Positions 43,131-52,434 of a DNA stretch of 64,000 bases are shown here, piece by piece. The stretch covers positions 2,592,771 through 2,656,770 of the forward strand of contig NZ_MQWD01000001.1 of NCBI RefSeq assembly GCF_002283365.1. The letters run 5' to 3'. A program made the position numbers and the translations under genes. Within the stretch, counting starts at the first letter, position 1. Each line of letters begins with the position of its first letter. Source of the DNA: Rubrivirga marina (lineage in GTDB: Bacteria; Bacteroidota; Rhodothermia; Rhodothermales; Rubricoccaceae). The notes beneath the pieces are model-generated. The model did not search any database. It was not told the origin of the DNA and saw only the letters and a list, made by a program, of their open reading frames with translations.

Positions 43131-43768
43131 CAGACGGGGGCCGTGGTGGGGGAGGGCGTCCAGGACGCGAACCTACGCAGCATCGCGAGCCCCGCGCGGG
43201 CGCTCTTCTCCGGGTGGAACTGGACGCCGACCACGTTCGCCCGCCCGACGACCGCGGGCACCTCGGCGCCGTAGTCGACGGTCGCGACGACGTCCGTCGG
43301 GTCGGCGGGCGCGGCGTGGTACGAGTGGACGAAGTAGACCCAGTCGTCTCCCTCGACGATCGGGTGCGGGCGCTGCGGTCGGAGCCGGTTCCAGCCCATG
43401 TGCGGCACCTTCAGGCGGCGCCCATCGGCCTCGGCGTCCCGGGCGAAGCGGACGACCCGGCCCGGGAGAAGCCCGAGGCCGGCGTGCTCGCCGCGCTCTT
43501 CGGAGGCGTCGAATAGGAGCTGCATCCCGACGCACACGCCGAGGAGCGGGACGCCGGCCTCGGCGCGCTGGCGGACGAGGTCGAACAGCCCGCGTGCGCG
43601 GAGCTCGGCCGCGCAGGCCCCGAACGCGCCGACGCCCGGCAGCACGAGGCGCTCGGCCTCGGCAATCCGGTCGGCGTCGTCGGTGCGGACGGCCTCGACG
43701 CCGGCCGCGGCGAACGCTTTGGCCAGCGACCGGAGGTTGCCGATGCCGTAGTCGATGAGGGTGGTCAT
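43130..43768 (-). CDS. hisH: Imidazole glycerol phosphate synthase, glutaminase subunit
   Basis: The 212-residue class I glutamine amidotransferase supplies ammonia to HisF. The triad is complete: the nucleophile Cys in LLGVCVGMQLLFD, and the His and Glu in VVGVQFHPEKSA. MTTLIDYGIGNLRSLAKAF is the standard start. It is the first gene of the minus-strand hisH-hisA-hisF group and lies divergently from the sensor kinase gene. The remaining his genes are elsewhere. Confidence 0.96.
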   Translation of the reverse strand: MTTLIDYGIGNLRSLAKAFAAAGVEAVRTDDADRIAEAERLVLPGVGAFGACAAELRARGLFDLVRQRAEAGVPLLGVCVGMQLLFDASEERGEHAGLGLLPGRVVRFARDAEADGRRLKVPHMGWNRLRPQRPHPIVEGDDWVYFVHSYHAAPADPTDVVATVDYGAEVPAVVGRANVVGVQFHPEKSARAGLAMLRRFASWTPSPTTAPV

Positions 43769-43880
43769 GGACCTATGGAACGGCACGGACGGGGCGGGGT
43801 GCGCGGTCGCGAGGCGCTTCCCCCATTCTTCGCCCGGGCGGTTCGACGTGCCAATGAGCACGAGGGGTCGGCCGCAACGC

Positions 43881-43888
43881 TAGATTTC
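43881..43888 (+). promoter_or_regulatory. Promoter -7 element (TAGATTTC) for the sensor kinase gene
   Basis: TAGATTTC lies 27 nt before ATG 43908 and is one of the closer matches to TAnnTTTG in the window. Confidence 0.5.
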
Positions 43889-43907
43889 CCAACGGTCTTG
43901 ACGGCCC

Positions 43908-46769
43908 ATGCCCATCCTCCGACGCGCCCTTCTCGCCGCCTGCCTCGCGGTCGCGCTCGCCGACGCGCAGCCGGCTTTCGACACGCTCACGCGCGTCGAC
44001 GGGTTGCCGTCGGACTTCGTTCAGGCGGTCTATCAGGACCGGTTCGGCTTCCTCTGGTTCGGGACCGACGCCGGGCTCGCCCGCTACGACGGCCGTCGCG
44101 TCGTCCCGTTCACGGCCGACGACGGGCTGCCCGACCCGTTCGTCTACGCCATTGGGGAGGACGGCGACGGGACGCTCTGGGTCGGGACGTTCCGGGGACT
44201 CGCCCGGCGCGAGGGCGGCGGCTTCGCGGAGGTCGAGACGCCGTTCGGGGACGATCCGGTCCTGAGTGTGTCGCAGGGGCCGGCTGGCGAACTCCTGATC
44301 CGGACGGGGACGCACGCCGCGCTCCGCCGCGGCGGTGGATGGCGCGTCCTCCCCGTGGGCGAGGGGAGTGGGTGGGCCGGCGCGATCCCCCTCCCCGACG
44401 GCTCCATCGCCACCTCCCACCGGGTCGGTCCCACCGACGACGACGCGTGGGAGCTCCGCGCCTTCCCCGCCGGTGGCGGCCCGCCGACGCCGGTCGCGTC
44501 GCCCGAGGGCGTCGTCGGGCCCCGCTGGCTGTCCGAGGCCGGCGACGGGCTGACGTTCTGCGCCGGGCTCGAGGGCGTGGCGCTGGGGCGGATCAAGCTG
44601 GACCGGTTCGTGGCCGAGGCCGTCTACCCGCTCACGCGCGCCCGTCGTGTCGTGCTCGGCTCTCAGGGCGAGGTGTACGCCGTCGGCGACAACGGCGGCG
44701 TGTGGGTCGCCGACGCGCCCGATACGGAGCCAGTCCTCCTGAGCCCCCTCCGCGGCCAGGACCTCATCGTCGACCGCGAGGGCGGCGTGTGGGTCGGGAC
44801 GTTCGGGCAGGGCGTGCTCCGGCTCGCGGGCCGCCACGTCGAGCGGCTGACCGAGGACCCCACGCTCCGACTGACTGCGGCCGACGGGGTGGTGTGGGCG
44901 ACCGGCCGCGACGGCCTCGTCCGCGTGGACGCACGGACGAGGGTGGTCCAGAGAAACGCGTTTCGGGAGGGCCTCCGTGAGGTCGCGCCCGCGCGGAGGG
45001 GGGTCATCGTCACGAGAGGCGCGAGCGCCTACGCGCTCTCCGACCCGATGGCCCCTCTCGGAGTCCTGGTGGCAGAAGATCCCGGCTGGATCTCGGGCAT
45101 CGACGCGCGGACCGATACGCTTTGGGTGTCCGGCTACGGTTCGGGCGTCGTCCGCCAGTGGAGCACGACGCGGGACACGATCCGCGCGGACGACGGCCTC
45201 GGCACCGACATGGTCGAAGGCCTCGTTCGCACGCGTCGCGGCGTCTGGGCGCTGACGCGCTCGAACGGTGCGGCGCTCCTCCGGGGCCGTCGCGTGACGA
45301 CCGTGGACCGGGTCGCTGGCCTGCCCTCGTCGGCGGTCTACGCGGTCGCCGAGGCTCGAGACGGAACCGTTTGGTTCGGCACCGATCGTGGCCTCGGGCA
45401 GTGGGACGGGGCGCGCGCTCGCGCCGTCGGCGAGGAAGCGTTGGGACGGCAGAGGATCCTGGCCGTGTTCGAGCGCCCGGCCGACCGCGGGGCCGTCTAC
45501 GCCATCGGCGACCGCGGGCTCTATCGCGCCGAGGCGGAGCATGTCCGGCCGCTCGGCGCTGTGCTCTATGGGGCCGCATCGCGCGCCTCGATCAACGACG
45601 CGGCGTACTCGGCGGCGAGCGATCGGCTGTTCCTCGCCACGTCCGCGGGCCTCGTGTCCGTCGACCTCGCGCGGATCCCGAACGCGACGACGCCGCCGCA
45701 GGTGGCCCTCCTCAGCGTCCGCGTGGACGACGCGGTCCGGGCGCTCGGCGGGGCGCCGCTCGGCGGCGACCGCGTCTCGATGCCGGCCGGACGGCACCGG
45801 GTCGAGGTCCAATTCGCGGCGCTCCTCTACAGCGGCGCGGCCGTCGTCGAGTACCGCGTCGGGCGGGGGCCGTGGGAGCGGACCGGCCCCGAGCACCGCG
45901 TCGTGTTCTCCGACCTCGGGGCGGGCGACCACGTCGTCGAGGCGCGCGCGGTGGGGCCGGACGGGGCGCGCTCGGCCGAGGTGGCCCGGCTCACGCTCGC
46001 CGTCGCGCCGCGGTGGTGGGAGCGCCCGCCGGTCGTGCTCGGGCTCGTCGCTCTCGCGCTCCTCGCGTTCGGGGCGGCCGTCCGGAGTCTGTCGCAGCGG
46101 CGGCTCCGGCGCGAGGTCGAGCGGCTCGAGGTGGAGCGGCGTGTCCAGGACGAGCGCGAGCGGATCAGTCGCGACCTCCACGACCACGTCGGGGCGCAAC
46201 TGTCGTCGCTGCTCGCCGGCGTCGAACTGGCGAAGCTGGCGCGGCGCGCGCGCGGCGGCGGCGCCTCGGCCGACCCGCTGGAGGCCGTCGAGTCCGACGC
46301 CCGCGAGACGATCCGGCAGCTCCGCGAGACGATCTGGGCGCTCCACGACGAGACCCTCACGGCTGGCGCGTTCTGCCACCGGCTCGACGCCTACGCCAAG
46401 AGCCGGGTGAAGGGCCGCATCGGGACCGTGTCCGTGGTTTGCGAGGGGAGCGCAGAGCGCGAACTGCCTCCCGTGTTGGCGCTGTCCCTGTACCGCGTGG
46501 CGCAGGAGGCGATTACGAACGCGCTGAAGCACTCGGGCGCTCAGACTCTGACCGTCCGGCTTCGCCCCGAGGACGCCTCCGTCGTGCTCGTGATCGAAGA
46601 CGACGGGACGTTCGTGGAGCCGGCGGGCGGTGACGGGCTCTCCGGCTTCGGCCTGGGCTCGATGCGCACGCGCGCCGAACGGCTCGGGGGGACGTTCGAC
46701 CTCGCCACCGAGGCGGGCACGCGCGTTCGGGTTCGCGTGCCACTGGACGCCCGGCCCTCCCCGGCGTAG
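43908..46769 (+). CDS. Two-component sensor histidine kinase with exported beta-propeller and Y_Y_Y domain
   Basis: The 953-residue protein has a signal peptide, then about 600 residues of Reg_prop propeller repeats (GLPSDFVQAVYQDRFGFLWFGT, GLPSSAVYAVAEARDGTVWFG). A Y_Y_Y immunoglobulin-like domain follows, ending with YRVGRGPWERTG ... FSDLGAGDHVVEARA. One membrane helix lies near residue 705. The cytoplasmic HisKA_3 segment ERISRDLHDHVGAQLSSLL has the phospho-acceptor His 758. The HATPase N-box (YRVAQEAITNALKHS) and G box (GFGLGSMRTRAERLGG) are intact. It belongs to the NarX/LuxR-partner class. The signal is unknown. Confidence 0.94.
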   Translation: MPILRRALLAACLAVALADAQPAFDTLTRVDGLPSDFVQAVYQDRFGFLWFGTDAGLARYDGRRVVPFTADDGLPDPFVYAIGEDGDGTLWVGTFRGLARREGGGFAEVETPFGDDPVLSVSQGPAGELLIRTGTHAALRRGGGWRVLPVGEGSGWAGAIPLPDGSIATSHRVGPTDDDAWELRAFPAGGGPPTPVASPEGVVGPRWLSEAGDGLTFCAGLEGVALGRIKLDRFVAEAVYPLTRARRVVLGSQGEVYAVGDNGGVWVADAPDTEPVLLSPLRGQDLIVDREGGVWVGTFGQGVLRLAGRHVERLTEDPTLRLTAADGVVWATGRDGLVRVDARTRVVQRNAFREGLREVAPARRGVIVTRGASAYALSDPMAPLGVLVAEDPGWISGIDARTDTLWVSGYGSGVVRQWSTTRDTIRADDGLGTDMVEGLVRTRRGVWALTRSNGAALLRGRRVTTVDRVAGLPSSAVYAVAEARDGTVWFGTDRGLGQWDGARARAVGEEALGRQRILAVFERPADRGAVYAIGDRGLYRAEAEHVRPLGAVLYGAASRASINDAAYSAASDRLFLATSAGLVSVDLARIPNATTPPQVALLSVRVDDAVRALGGAPLGGDRVSMPAGRHRVEVQFAALLYSGAAVVEYRVGRGPWERTGPEHRVVFSDLGAGDHVVEARAVGPDGARSAEVARLTLAVAPRWWERPPVVLGLVALALLAFGAAVRSLSQRRLRREVERLEVERRVQDERERISRDLHDHVGAQLSSLLAGVELAKLARRARGGGASADPLEAVESDARETIRQLRETIWALHDETLTAGAFCHRLDAYAKSRVKGRIGTVSVVCEGSAERELPPVLALSLYRVAQEAITNALKHSGAQTLTVRLRPEDASVVLVIEDDGTFVEPAGGDGLSGFGLGSMRTRAERLGGTFDLATEAGTRVRVRVPLDARPSPA

Positions 46770-46826
46770 GGGAGAGCGAGAACCGGCGCTAGCGGCGACC
46801 TTGTCACACGTTCCCGCACCCGCCCC

Positions 46827-47504
46827 ATGTCCAGTCCCATCCGCGTCGCCGTCGTCGAGGACCACGCCGGCCTTCGCGAGCGGCTCGTCCAGCAGCTCGC
46901 GTTCTTCGACGAGGTCGAGCTCGTCCTCGTGTCGGAGAGCGGCGACGCGTTCCTCGCTGACCTCGCCGTCCGCGAGCGGAGTGGCGCCCCGACGCCCGAC
47001 GTCGTGCTCATGGACATCGAGATGCCGGGCCGCGACGGGATCGCGACGACGGCCGAGCTCAAGAAGACGTGGCCGTCGATGGAAGTCCTCATCCTCACGG
47101 TCTACGAGGACGAGGACCGGATCTTCGCGGCCGTCCAGGCCGGCGCGAGCGGGTACCTCCTCAAGGACGCCGGGCCCGACGCCGTCGTCCGGGCCGTCGG
47201 CGAGATCGCGCAGGGCGGGGCGCCGACGTCGCCGCTCGTGGCGCGGAAGCTGCTCGGGTACGTCCGCCAGCAGCAGGACGACGCCCGGCGCTCGGCCGAG
47301 ACCGCCGAGGCCCTCCGCCTCACGCCCCGCGAGACCGACGTGCTGACCCGCCTCGTAGAGGACGACACCGAGGCCGGCATCGCCGATTCGCTCGGTGTGA
47401 GTCCTCACACCATCAGGACCCACGTCAAGAACCTCTACGCCAAGCTCCAGGTCCACAGCCGCGCGCAGGCCGTCCGGGCCGCCTTCGAGCGCGGACTTGT
47501 CTAG
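46827..47504 (+). CDS. NarL/LuxR-family response regulator
   Basis: The 225-residue protein has a receiver domain with phospho-acceptor Asp 63 (VVLMDIEMPGRDG), the acidic pair at 11-12, and the conserved Lys in GYLLKDAGPD. A GerE/LuxR helix-turn-helix follows (LTPRETDVLTRLVEDD ... GVSPHTIRTHVKNLYAKLQV). It lies 57 bp behind the HisKA_3 sensor gene and is certainly its cognate partner by class and position. Target genes are unknown. TAGCGGCG at 46790 is a weak promoter candidate. Confidence 0.95.
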   Translation: MSSPIRVAVVEDHAGLRERLVQQLAFFDEVELVLVSESGDAFLADLAVRERSGAPTPDVVLMDIEMPGRDGIATTAELKKTWPSMEVLILTVYEDEDRIFAAVQAGASGYLLKDAGPDAVVRAVGEIAQGGAPTSPLVARKLLGYVRQQQDDARRSAETAEALRLTPRETDVLTRLVEDDTEAGIADSLGVSPHTIRTHVKNLYAKLQVHSRAQAVRAAFERGLV

Positions 47505-47594
47505 TTCTTCGCGGGATAGGGCGCCTGAGTGCGCGGCGGTTTTGTCCTGAGCCGTACCATACTCCAACCGCTCCACGCCCCAGGCGTGAGCGAT

Positions 47595-47632
47595 GCGGGG
47601 CCGGGTGCCTGTGGTGGGACGCCCGGCCCCGC
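47595..47632 (+). terminator. Strong hairpin downstream of the response regulator
   Basis: GCGGGGCCGGG (47595-47605) pairs perfectly with CCCGGCCCCGC (47622-47632). There is no U-tract. The 272-bp gap to ftsK otherwise holds only palindrome copy 4 and no gene that I can support. Confidence 0.5.
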
Positions 47633-47751
47633 CCCTGTGTCCGGCTGGTTCGCCGGCGTGGCGGCACCAAGGCGACGGGGGGCGACGGCCGGCAGGCGCG
47701 GTCGGTGAGTCCTCGGACGACCGTCGCCCGCGGAGCGAGGTCGGGGGCTCT

Positions 47752-47769
47752 CGCCTCGGCGCCGAGGCG
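47752..47769. terminator. Palindrome copy 4 between convergent genes (CGCCTCGGCGCCGAGGCG)
   Basis: A perfect 18-bp palindrome with the shared core lies 8 bp before the ftsK stop codon, between the response regulator and ftsK. Confidence 0.6.
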
Positions 47770-47776
47770 GAAGGGG

Positions 47777-50380
47777 CTACGCCTCCACGTCGGCCCCCTC
47801 GGCCTCGGCGCCGTGGAGGTGGGCGTCGAGCGCGAACTCGTCCGGGATCAGGACCTCGCGCGCCTTCGACCCCTCGAACGGCCCGACGATGCCGGCGTCC
47901 TCGAGCTGGTCGACGAGCCGGGCCGCGCGCGTGTAGCCGACCGACAGCTTCCGCTGGAGGAGCGAGACCGAGCCCTGCTGGCTCCGCACGATGACCTTCG
48001 CCGCGTCCTCGAACAGGTCGTCGCGGTCCTCCGACGAGTCGCCGGCCGAGCCCGCGGGCGTGTCGCTGCCGGCCTCCATCGGCGGGAGGAGGTACGGGCC
48101 GGCGCCCTCCTGGCCCGCGATGAAGCCGGCCACGGCGTCGACCTCGTCGGTCGAGACGAACGGGCCCTGGAGGCGCGTCAGGCGGCTGCCGTTCATGTAG
48201 AGGAGGTCGCCGTTGCCGACGAGCTGCTGCGCGCCGCCGCCGTCGATGATCGTCCGCGAGTCGATCTTCGACGACGTCTGGTAGGCCATCCGGGAGGGGA
48301 AGTTGGCCTTGATGAGGCCCGTGATGACGTCGACCGAGGGTCGCTGCGTGGCGAGGACGAGGTGGATCCCGACGGCGCGGGCCATCTGCGCGAGCCGAGC
48401 GATCGGTGCCTCGACCTCCTTCGCCGACGTCATCATGAGGTCGGCCAGCTCGTCGACGATGACGACGATGTAGGGGAGGTGGCGGTGGTCCTCGCCGAGC
48501 TCCTCGAGCTTGCCGGTGGCGAACTTCTTGTTGTAGTCGTCGATGCCGCGGACGCCGGCCTCGGCGAGGAGGTCGTAGCGGAGCTCCATCTCGCGCTCGC
48601 AGCTCCGGAGCACGGCCGCGGCCTCGTTGAAGTCCGTGATGATCGGGTCGTCGGCGTCCTCGGGCATCGCCGTGAAGTGGTTCAGGAGCTCGGCGTAGCC
48701 GTTGAGCTCGATCTTCTTCGGGTCGACCATCACGAACTTGAGGTCGGCCGGGTGCTTGGCGTAGAGGAGCCCGACGACGAGGGCGTTGACGCCGACCGAC
48801 TTGCCCGAGCCGGTCGCGCCGGCGACGAGGAGGTGGGGCATCTTGGCGAGGTCCTCCATGAACACCTCGCCCTCGATCGTCTTCCCGATGGGCGCCGGGA
48901 GGGCCATCTTCCCGCTCCGGGCCGCGTCGCGGAACTTGGCCGTGGCCAACAACTGCCGGAGGCGGACCATCTCGCGCGTCCGGTTCGGGATCTCGACGCC
49001 GATCGAGCTCTTCCCCGGGATCGGCGCGATGATGCGGATGCCGGGCGCGGCGAGCGCCATCGCGAGGTCGTCCTCCAGCGACGTGATCCGGCTGATCTTG
49101 ACGCCGGCGGCCGGCGTGAGCTCGTAGCGCGTGACCGTCGGCCCGACGACGGCCTCGATGGCGTCGATCTCAATGTTGTAGGTCTCGAGCTTGTCGAGGA
49201 GGATCTGCTTGTTGTCCTCAATCTCCTCGAAGTCGACCTCCTGGTCCGAGTCGGACTCTTCGAGGAGCTCGATGGATGGAAACTGGTAGGGGAGGGAGGC
49301 CGCGTCGGGGGTGGCGGCGCGGGCGGCGTCGAGGTCGGCCGGCGCCTCTTCCTTGGGGCCGGTGACGTGGAACGCCGGGCCGTCGCCGCGCTCGCTGCTC
49401 ACGAGCTCGTCGAGGAGCGGGTCGTCGGCGTCGACCGGCGTGAGCTCGGGCGCGGCCTTGGGCCTGACGTTCGAGAACGGCGCCTCCGGTTCCTTCGGCG
49501 CGGGTGCCGAGGCGGCCGGGGCCGGAGTGGGCGTGCGGGTCGGCGCGGGTGGGAGCGGCGGGGCAGAGGGCTTCGCGGCCTTCTTCGCCTCGCGCTCCTT
49601 CTGGGCGGCCTCGCGCTGCTCCGCACGGGCGGCGATCGCCTCCGCGCGGGCCTGCGCCCGGAGCTGCTTCCGCTCGGCCGCGCCGACGCGGTAGCTCGCC
49701 CACGACTCCGTCAGGCCCGACTTCAGGCTCGTCACGGCGCCCTCGGCCCGGTCGAGCGACGTCTGAATGTCCCGGTCCCACACGAGGAGGAGCGTGACGA
49801 GGACGGCCACGAGGAGCACGATGAACGACCCGACGGGCTTGAGCACGCTCGTAAGCCACCCCGCGATGCCGATCCCGAGGTCGCCGCTGAACGCCGCGAG
49901 GTCGGTGTCGAGCTGAGCGTCGAACCATCCAAAAAAGCAGGCCAGGAAGAGCGCGCCGGCCAGCGAGAGCCCGGTGAGCGTGGGCAGGAAGACCGGCGTC
50001 TTTTGCCGGAGCAGGACCCAGCCCCACGCCAGGAGCGCTACGATCGGCAGGAGCACCGGGTAGCCGACGAGGCCCGACACGAGCGCCCGCGCCAGCGTCG
50101 CGCCGACGAAGCCGAGGAGGTTGTCGAACCGGTTGTCGCCGGGGTCGACGAGGTTCTCCCAGTTCTCGTCCGCCAGCCGGACGTCGTCGGCCGCCGAGAA
50201 CGTCACGACGGCGAGGCCCGCCAGCACGGCGAGCGCGAGGAGGAGGATGCCGAGGATCTCCTGCTTGCGCTGGCGGGAGAACCCGGCCGCGGCCTTCGTC
50301 TTGGACGACGTCCGCTTCTTGCTTCGGGATCGGGTGGTGCTCACGGACGTGGGGGGACGAACGGCCGAGCGACGCCCCAC
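47777..50380 (-). CDS. ftsK: DNA translocase FtsK
   Basis: The 867-residue protein segregates chromosome ends at division. Four membrane helices lie in the first ~210 residues. A long Lys/Ala/Pro-rich linker follows. The motor domain has Walker A (LLVAGATGSGKSVGVNALV), Walker B (YIVVIVDELADLMM) and LATQRPSVDVITGLIKANFPSR. The C-terminal gamma winged helix that reads KOPS is present (SVSLLQRKLSVGYTRAARLVDQLEDAGIVG). The start is GTG 50380, with TACCTTCA 29 nt upstream; GTG 50344, giving MSTTRSRSKKR, is the main alternative. The length is normal for a short-linker FtsK. Confidence 0.95.
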   Translation of the reverse strand: MGRRSAVRPPTSVSTTRSRSKKRTSSKTKAAAGFSRQRKQEILGILLLALAVLAGLAVVTFSAADDVRLADENWENLVDPGDNRFDNLLGFVGATLARALVSGLVGYPVLLPIVALLAWGWVLLRQKTPVFLPTLTGLSLAGALFLACFFGWFDAQLDTDLAAFSGDLGIGIAGWLTSVLKPVGSFIVLLVAVLVTLLLVWDRDIQTSLDRAEGAVTSLKSGLTESWASYRVGAAERKQLRAQARAEAIAARAEQREAAQKEREAKKAAKPSAPPLPPAPTRTPTPAPAASAPAPKEPEAPFSNVRPKAAPELTPVDADDPLLDELVSSERGDGPAFHVTGPKEEAPADLDAARAATPDAASLPYQFPSIELLEESDSDQEVDFEEIEDNKQILLDKLETYNIEIDAIEAVVGPTVTRYELTPAAGVKISRITSLEDDLAMALAAPGIRIIAPIPGKSSIGVEIPNRTREMVRLRQLLATAKFRDAARSGKMALPAPIGKTIEGEVFMEDLAKMPHLLVAGATGSGKSVGVNALVVGLLYAKHPADLKFVMVDPKKIELNGYAELLNHFTAMPEDADDPIITDFNEAAAVLRSCEREMELRYDLLAEAGVRGIDDYNKKFATGKLEELGEDHRHLPYIVVIVDELADLMMTSAKEVEAPIARLAQMARAVGIHLVLATQRPSVDVITGLIKANFPSRMAYQTSSKIDSRTIIDGGGAQQLVGNGDLLYMNGSRLTRLQGPFVSTDEVDAVAGFIAGQEGAGPYLLPPMEAGSDTPAGSAGDSSEDRDDLFEDAAKVIVRSQQGSVSLLQRKLSVGYTRAARLVDQLEDAGIVGPFEGSKAREVLIPDEFALDAHLHGAEAEGADVEA

Positions 50381-50401
50381 GCAGATACGTGGAGCCGTCG
50401 T

Positions 50402-50409
50402 GAAGGTAC
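50402..50409 (-). promoter_or_regulatory. Candidate -7 element (TACCTTCA) for ftsK
   Basis: On the minus strand TACCTTCA lies 29 nt before GTG 50380, which fits the preferred spacing and favours that start. Confidence 0.4.
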
Positions 50410-50452
50410 GACAAGGCGGGCCCGCCCTTGGGCGACGGGCTCAGACAAGGGG

Positions 50453-51187
50453 TTAGGCCGCGTCGGCGACGAGCCGATTGTCGCGGTAGACGGGCAGCAC
50501 GTCGGAGGCGTCGAGGCGGGCGCAGAGGGCCACGTCGTCGCCGGCGCCGAGGGCGACGAGGCGCCGGGTGTGGTCGGCGCCGAAGAGGGCGCGAGCCAGG
50601 TCGTCGCGGGCGCCGCGGTAGAGGCCGTGCGCGATCCGCGCGCCGTCGTTGAGCGGCGGGGCCGACGGGTGGTCGATGAGGCGGTCCACCAGGAGACCCG
50701 CGCAGAGGGCGTCTTCGAGCGAGACGCGCCCCTCCCAGCCGGCGCAGAGGACCACGGCGTCGAGCCCGTCGTCCAGCGCGCGATGGAGGAAGGCGGCGGA
50801 CGCCCCCGCGTTGACGAGCGCGCCCATCGCCAGTCGAGCCGCGCCGCGCGCCCGGACGAGCGCGGCCGTCCCGTTCGTCGTCGTCAGCACGACCGTCTTG
50901 CCGGCCACGGCCGCCTCGGTGTACTCGCGGGGGGAGTTGCCGAGCGCGAACCCGGCCAGCTTCTCGCCGCCTCGCTCGCCGCCGAGGACGGACACGTCCC
51001 GGTCGAGCGTCGCCGCGAGGCGGCCAGCCTCGCCCTTGTCGGCCACGGGGATCACGGCGCGGGCGCCGTTCTGGAGCGCCGTCACGACCGTCGTCGAGGC
51101 GCGGAGGACGTCGACCACGAGGACCGCGCGGCCGTCGAACGCCTCGGCGTCGAGCCCGGCCGGCGAGAGGGCGACGGAGAGGCTCAC
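50453..51187 (-). CDS. comB: 2-phosphosulfolactate phosphatase
   Basis: The 244-residue protein matches ComB: VLVVDVLRASTTVVTALQNGA, VSVLGGERGGEKLAGFALGNSPREY, VVLTTTNGTAALVRA and VLCAGWEGRVSLEDALCAG are the family blocks. ComB removes phosphate from 2-phosphosulfolactate, known from coenzyme M synthesis in methanogens; bacterial copies make sulfolactate or have an unsettled role. ComA and other sulfonate genes are not in the window. Its GTG start overlaps the gcvT stop (GTGA), so it is translated with gcvT. Confidence 0.9.
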   Translation of the reverse strand: MSLSVALSPAGLDAEAFDGRAVLVVDVLRASTTVVTALQNGARAVIPVADKGEAGRLAATLDRDVSVLGGERGGEKLAGFALGNSPREYTEAAVAGKTVVLTTTNGTAALVRARGAARLAMGALVNAGASAAFLHRALDDGLDAVVLCAGWEGRVSLEDALCAGLLVDRLIDHPSAPPLNDGARIAHGLYRGARDDLARALFGADHTRRLVALGAGDDVALCARLDASDVLPVYRDNRLVADAA

Positions 51188-52299
51188 GAGGCCTTGTGGA
51201 ACGGCGGCTTCGTCACGACCGCCGGCAGCACGCGTCCGCGGACCGAGACGCCGAGCTCCGTGCCCAGGGCCGTGTAGGCCGGGTCGTTCGGTACGAACCC
51301 GAGCGCGACGCCCTTCCCGAGCGTCGGCGACTGGCTCCCGCTCGTGACGATGCCGATCTCGTTCTCGTCGCGGTCCACGATCGGGTACCCGGCGCGGGGA
51401 ATCCCTCGGCCCTCGACCACCAGGCCGACCAGCTTGCGCGGGATCCTGTCGGCCTTCTGCTGGGCGAGCGCGTCGCGGCCCACGAAGTCGGCGGCGTCGG
51501 GCTTGACGACCCAGCCGAGGCCCGCCTCCAGCGGCGTCGTGTCGGGGTCGAGCTCGTGCCCATAGAGGCAGTAGCCCGCCTCCAGGCGGAGCGTGTCGCG
51601 AGCGCCGAGCCCGGCCGGCGTCGCCCCCGCCTCGACGAGCGCATCCCACGCGCGGCCGGCGGCCTCCGGGGAGAGGTAGAGCTCCAGTCCCGACTCCCCC
51701 GTGTAGCCGGTGTGCGAGACGATCGCCCGCTCGGCGCCGAACACCGCACCGGTGTCCATCGGCCGGAAGTGGTAGTAGGGGACGTTCGAGACGTCGAGGC
51801 CCGTCGCCCTCTGGAACACATCGAACGCCGTCGGTCCCTGGAGTGCGAGGAGCGCCCAGTCGTCCGACTCGTTCTCCAGCGTCGCGTCGAGCCCGGCCCG
51901 CTCCGCCTCGGTCGAGACGTGGGCCCAGTCGCCCTCGATGTTGGCCGCGTTGACGACGAGAAGCACGTCGTCGTCGGCGAGGCGGTAGACGAGGAGGTCG
52001 TCGACGGCGCCGCCGGCCTCGTGGCAGAGCACAGCGTACTGCGCCTGGCCGTCCGACAGCTTCGATACGTCGTTCGTCACGAGCCGCTGGACGAGCGCGA
52101 GCGCGCTCGGCCCGCGGACCCTGAACTCGCCCATGTGGCTCACGTCGAACAGCCCGGCCGCCTCGCGGACGGCGCGGTGCTCGTCGAGGATGCCGGTGTA
52201 CTGGATGGGCATGTCCCAGCCGCCGAACGGGGCCATCTTGGCGCCCGCGGCGAGGTGCCGGTCGTGGAGTGGGGTGGTGCGGAGGGGGGCGTCGGTCAT
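51184..52299 (-). CDS. gcvT: Glycine cleavage system T protein (aminomethyltransferase)
   Basis: The 371-residue protein transfers the methylene group from the H protein to tetrahydrofolate. Family motifs: LHDRHLAAGAKMAPFGGWDMPIQY, GLFDVSHMGEFRVRGP, GAVDDLLVYRLADDDVLLVVNAAN with the catalytic Asp, SHTGYTGESGLELYL, and DTLRLEAGYCLYGHELD. ATG 52299 is preferred over an upstream ATG-like start at 52335 because a promoter element lies between them. The H and P protein genes are elsewhere. Confidence 0.96.
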   Translation of the reverse strand: MTDAPLRTTPLHDRHLAAGAKMAPFGGWDMPIQYTGILDEHRAVREAAGLFDVSHMGEFRVRGPSALALVQRLVTNDVSKLSDGQAQYAVLCHEAGGAVDDLLVYRLADDDVLLVVNAANIEGDWAHVSTEAERAGLDATLENESDDWALLALQGPTAFDVFQRATGLDVSNVPYYHFRPMDTGAVFGAERAIVSHTGYTGESGLELYLSPEAAGRAWDALVEAGATPAGLGARDTLRLEAGYCLYGHELDPDTTPLEAGLGWVVKPDAADFVGRDALAQQKADRIPRKLVGLVVEGRGIPRAGYPIVDRDENEIGIVTSGSQSPTLGKGVALGFVPNDPAYTALGTELGVSVRGRVLPAVVTKPPFHKAS

Positions 52300-52319
52300 G
52301 GGGGCGTGGCGGGGCACGC

Positions 52320-52327
52320 GGAAGGTA
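52320..52327 (-). promoter_or_regulatory. Candidate -7 element (TACCTTCC) for gcvT
   Basis: On the minus strand TACCTTCC lies 28 nt before ATG 52299. Confidence 0.45.
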
Positions 52328-52434
52328 CGGGGCAAGTCGAGGGTGCCGTCGTCGTTCGGCGGCGCTTCTGGCCGTTAGGCAACTTCTCGATCGGTGCCGG
52401 CGTGCAACGGCTCCCCTCACCACCCGCCCCTCCC

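Noticed and set aside
43773..47576. 1267-codon open frame on the minus strand opposite the sensor kinase and regulator
   Set aside because: Low-complexity Arg/Glu/Asp/Gly composition with no domain, while the plus strand encodes a full kinase and regulator. It is a typical shadow of high third-position GC.
47069..51277. 1402-codon open frame on the plus strand opposite ftsK and comB
   Set aside because: No domains and a composition typical of antisense frames; the minus strand holds intact FtsK and ComB motifs.
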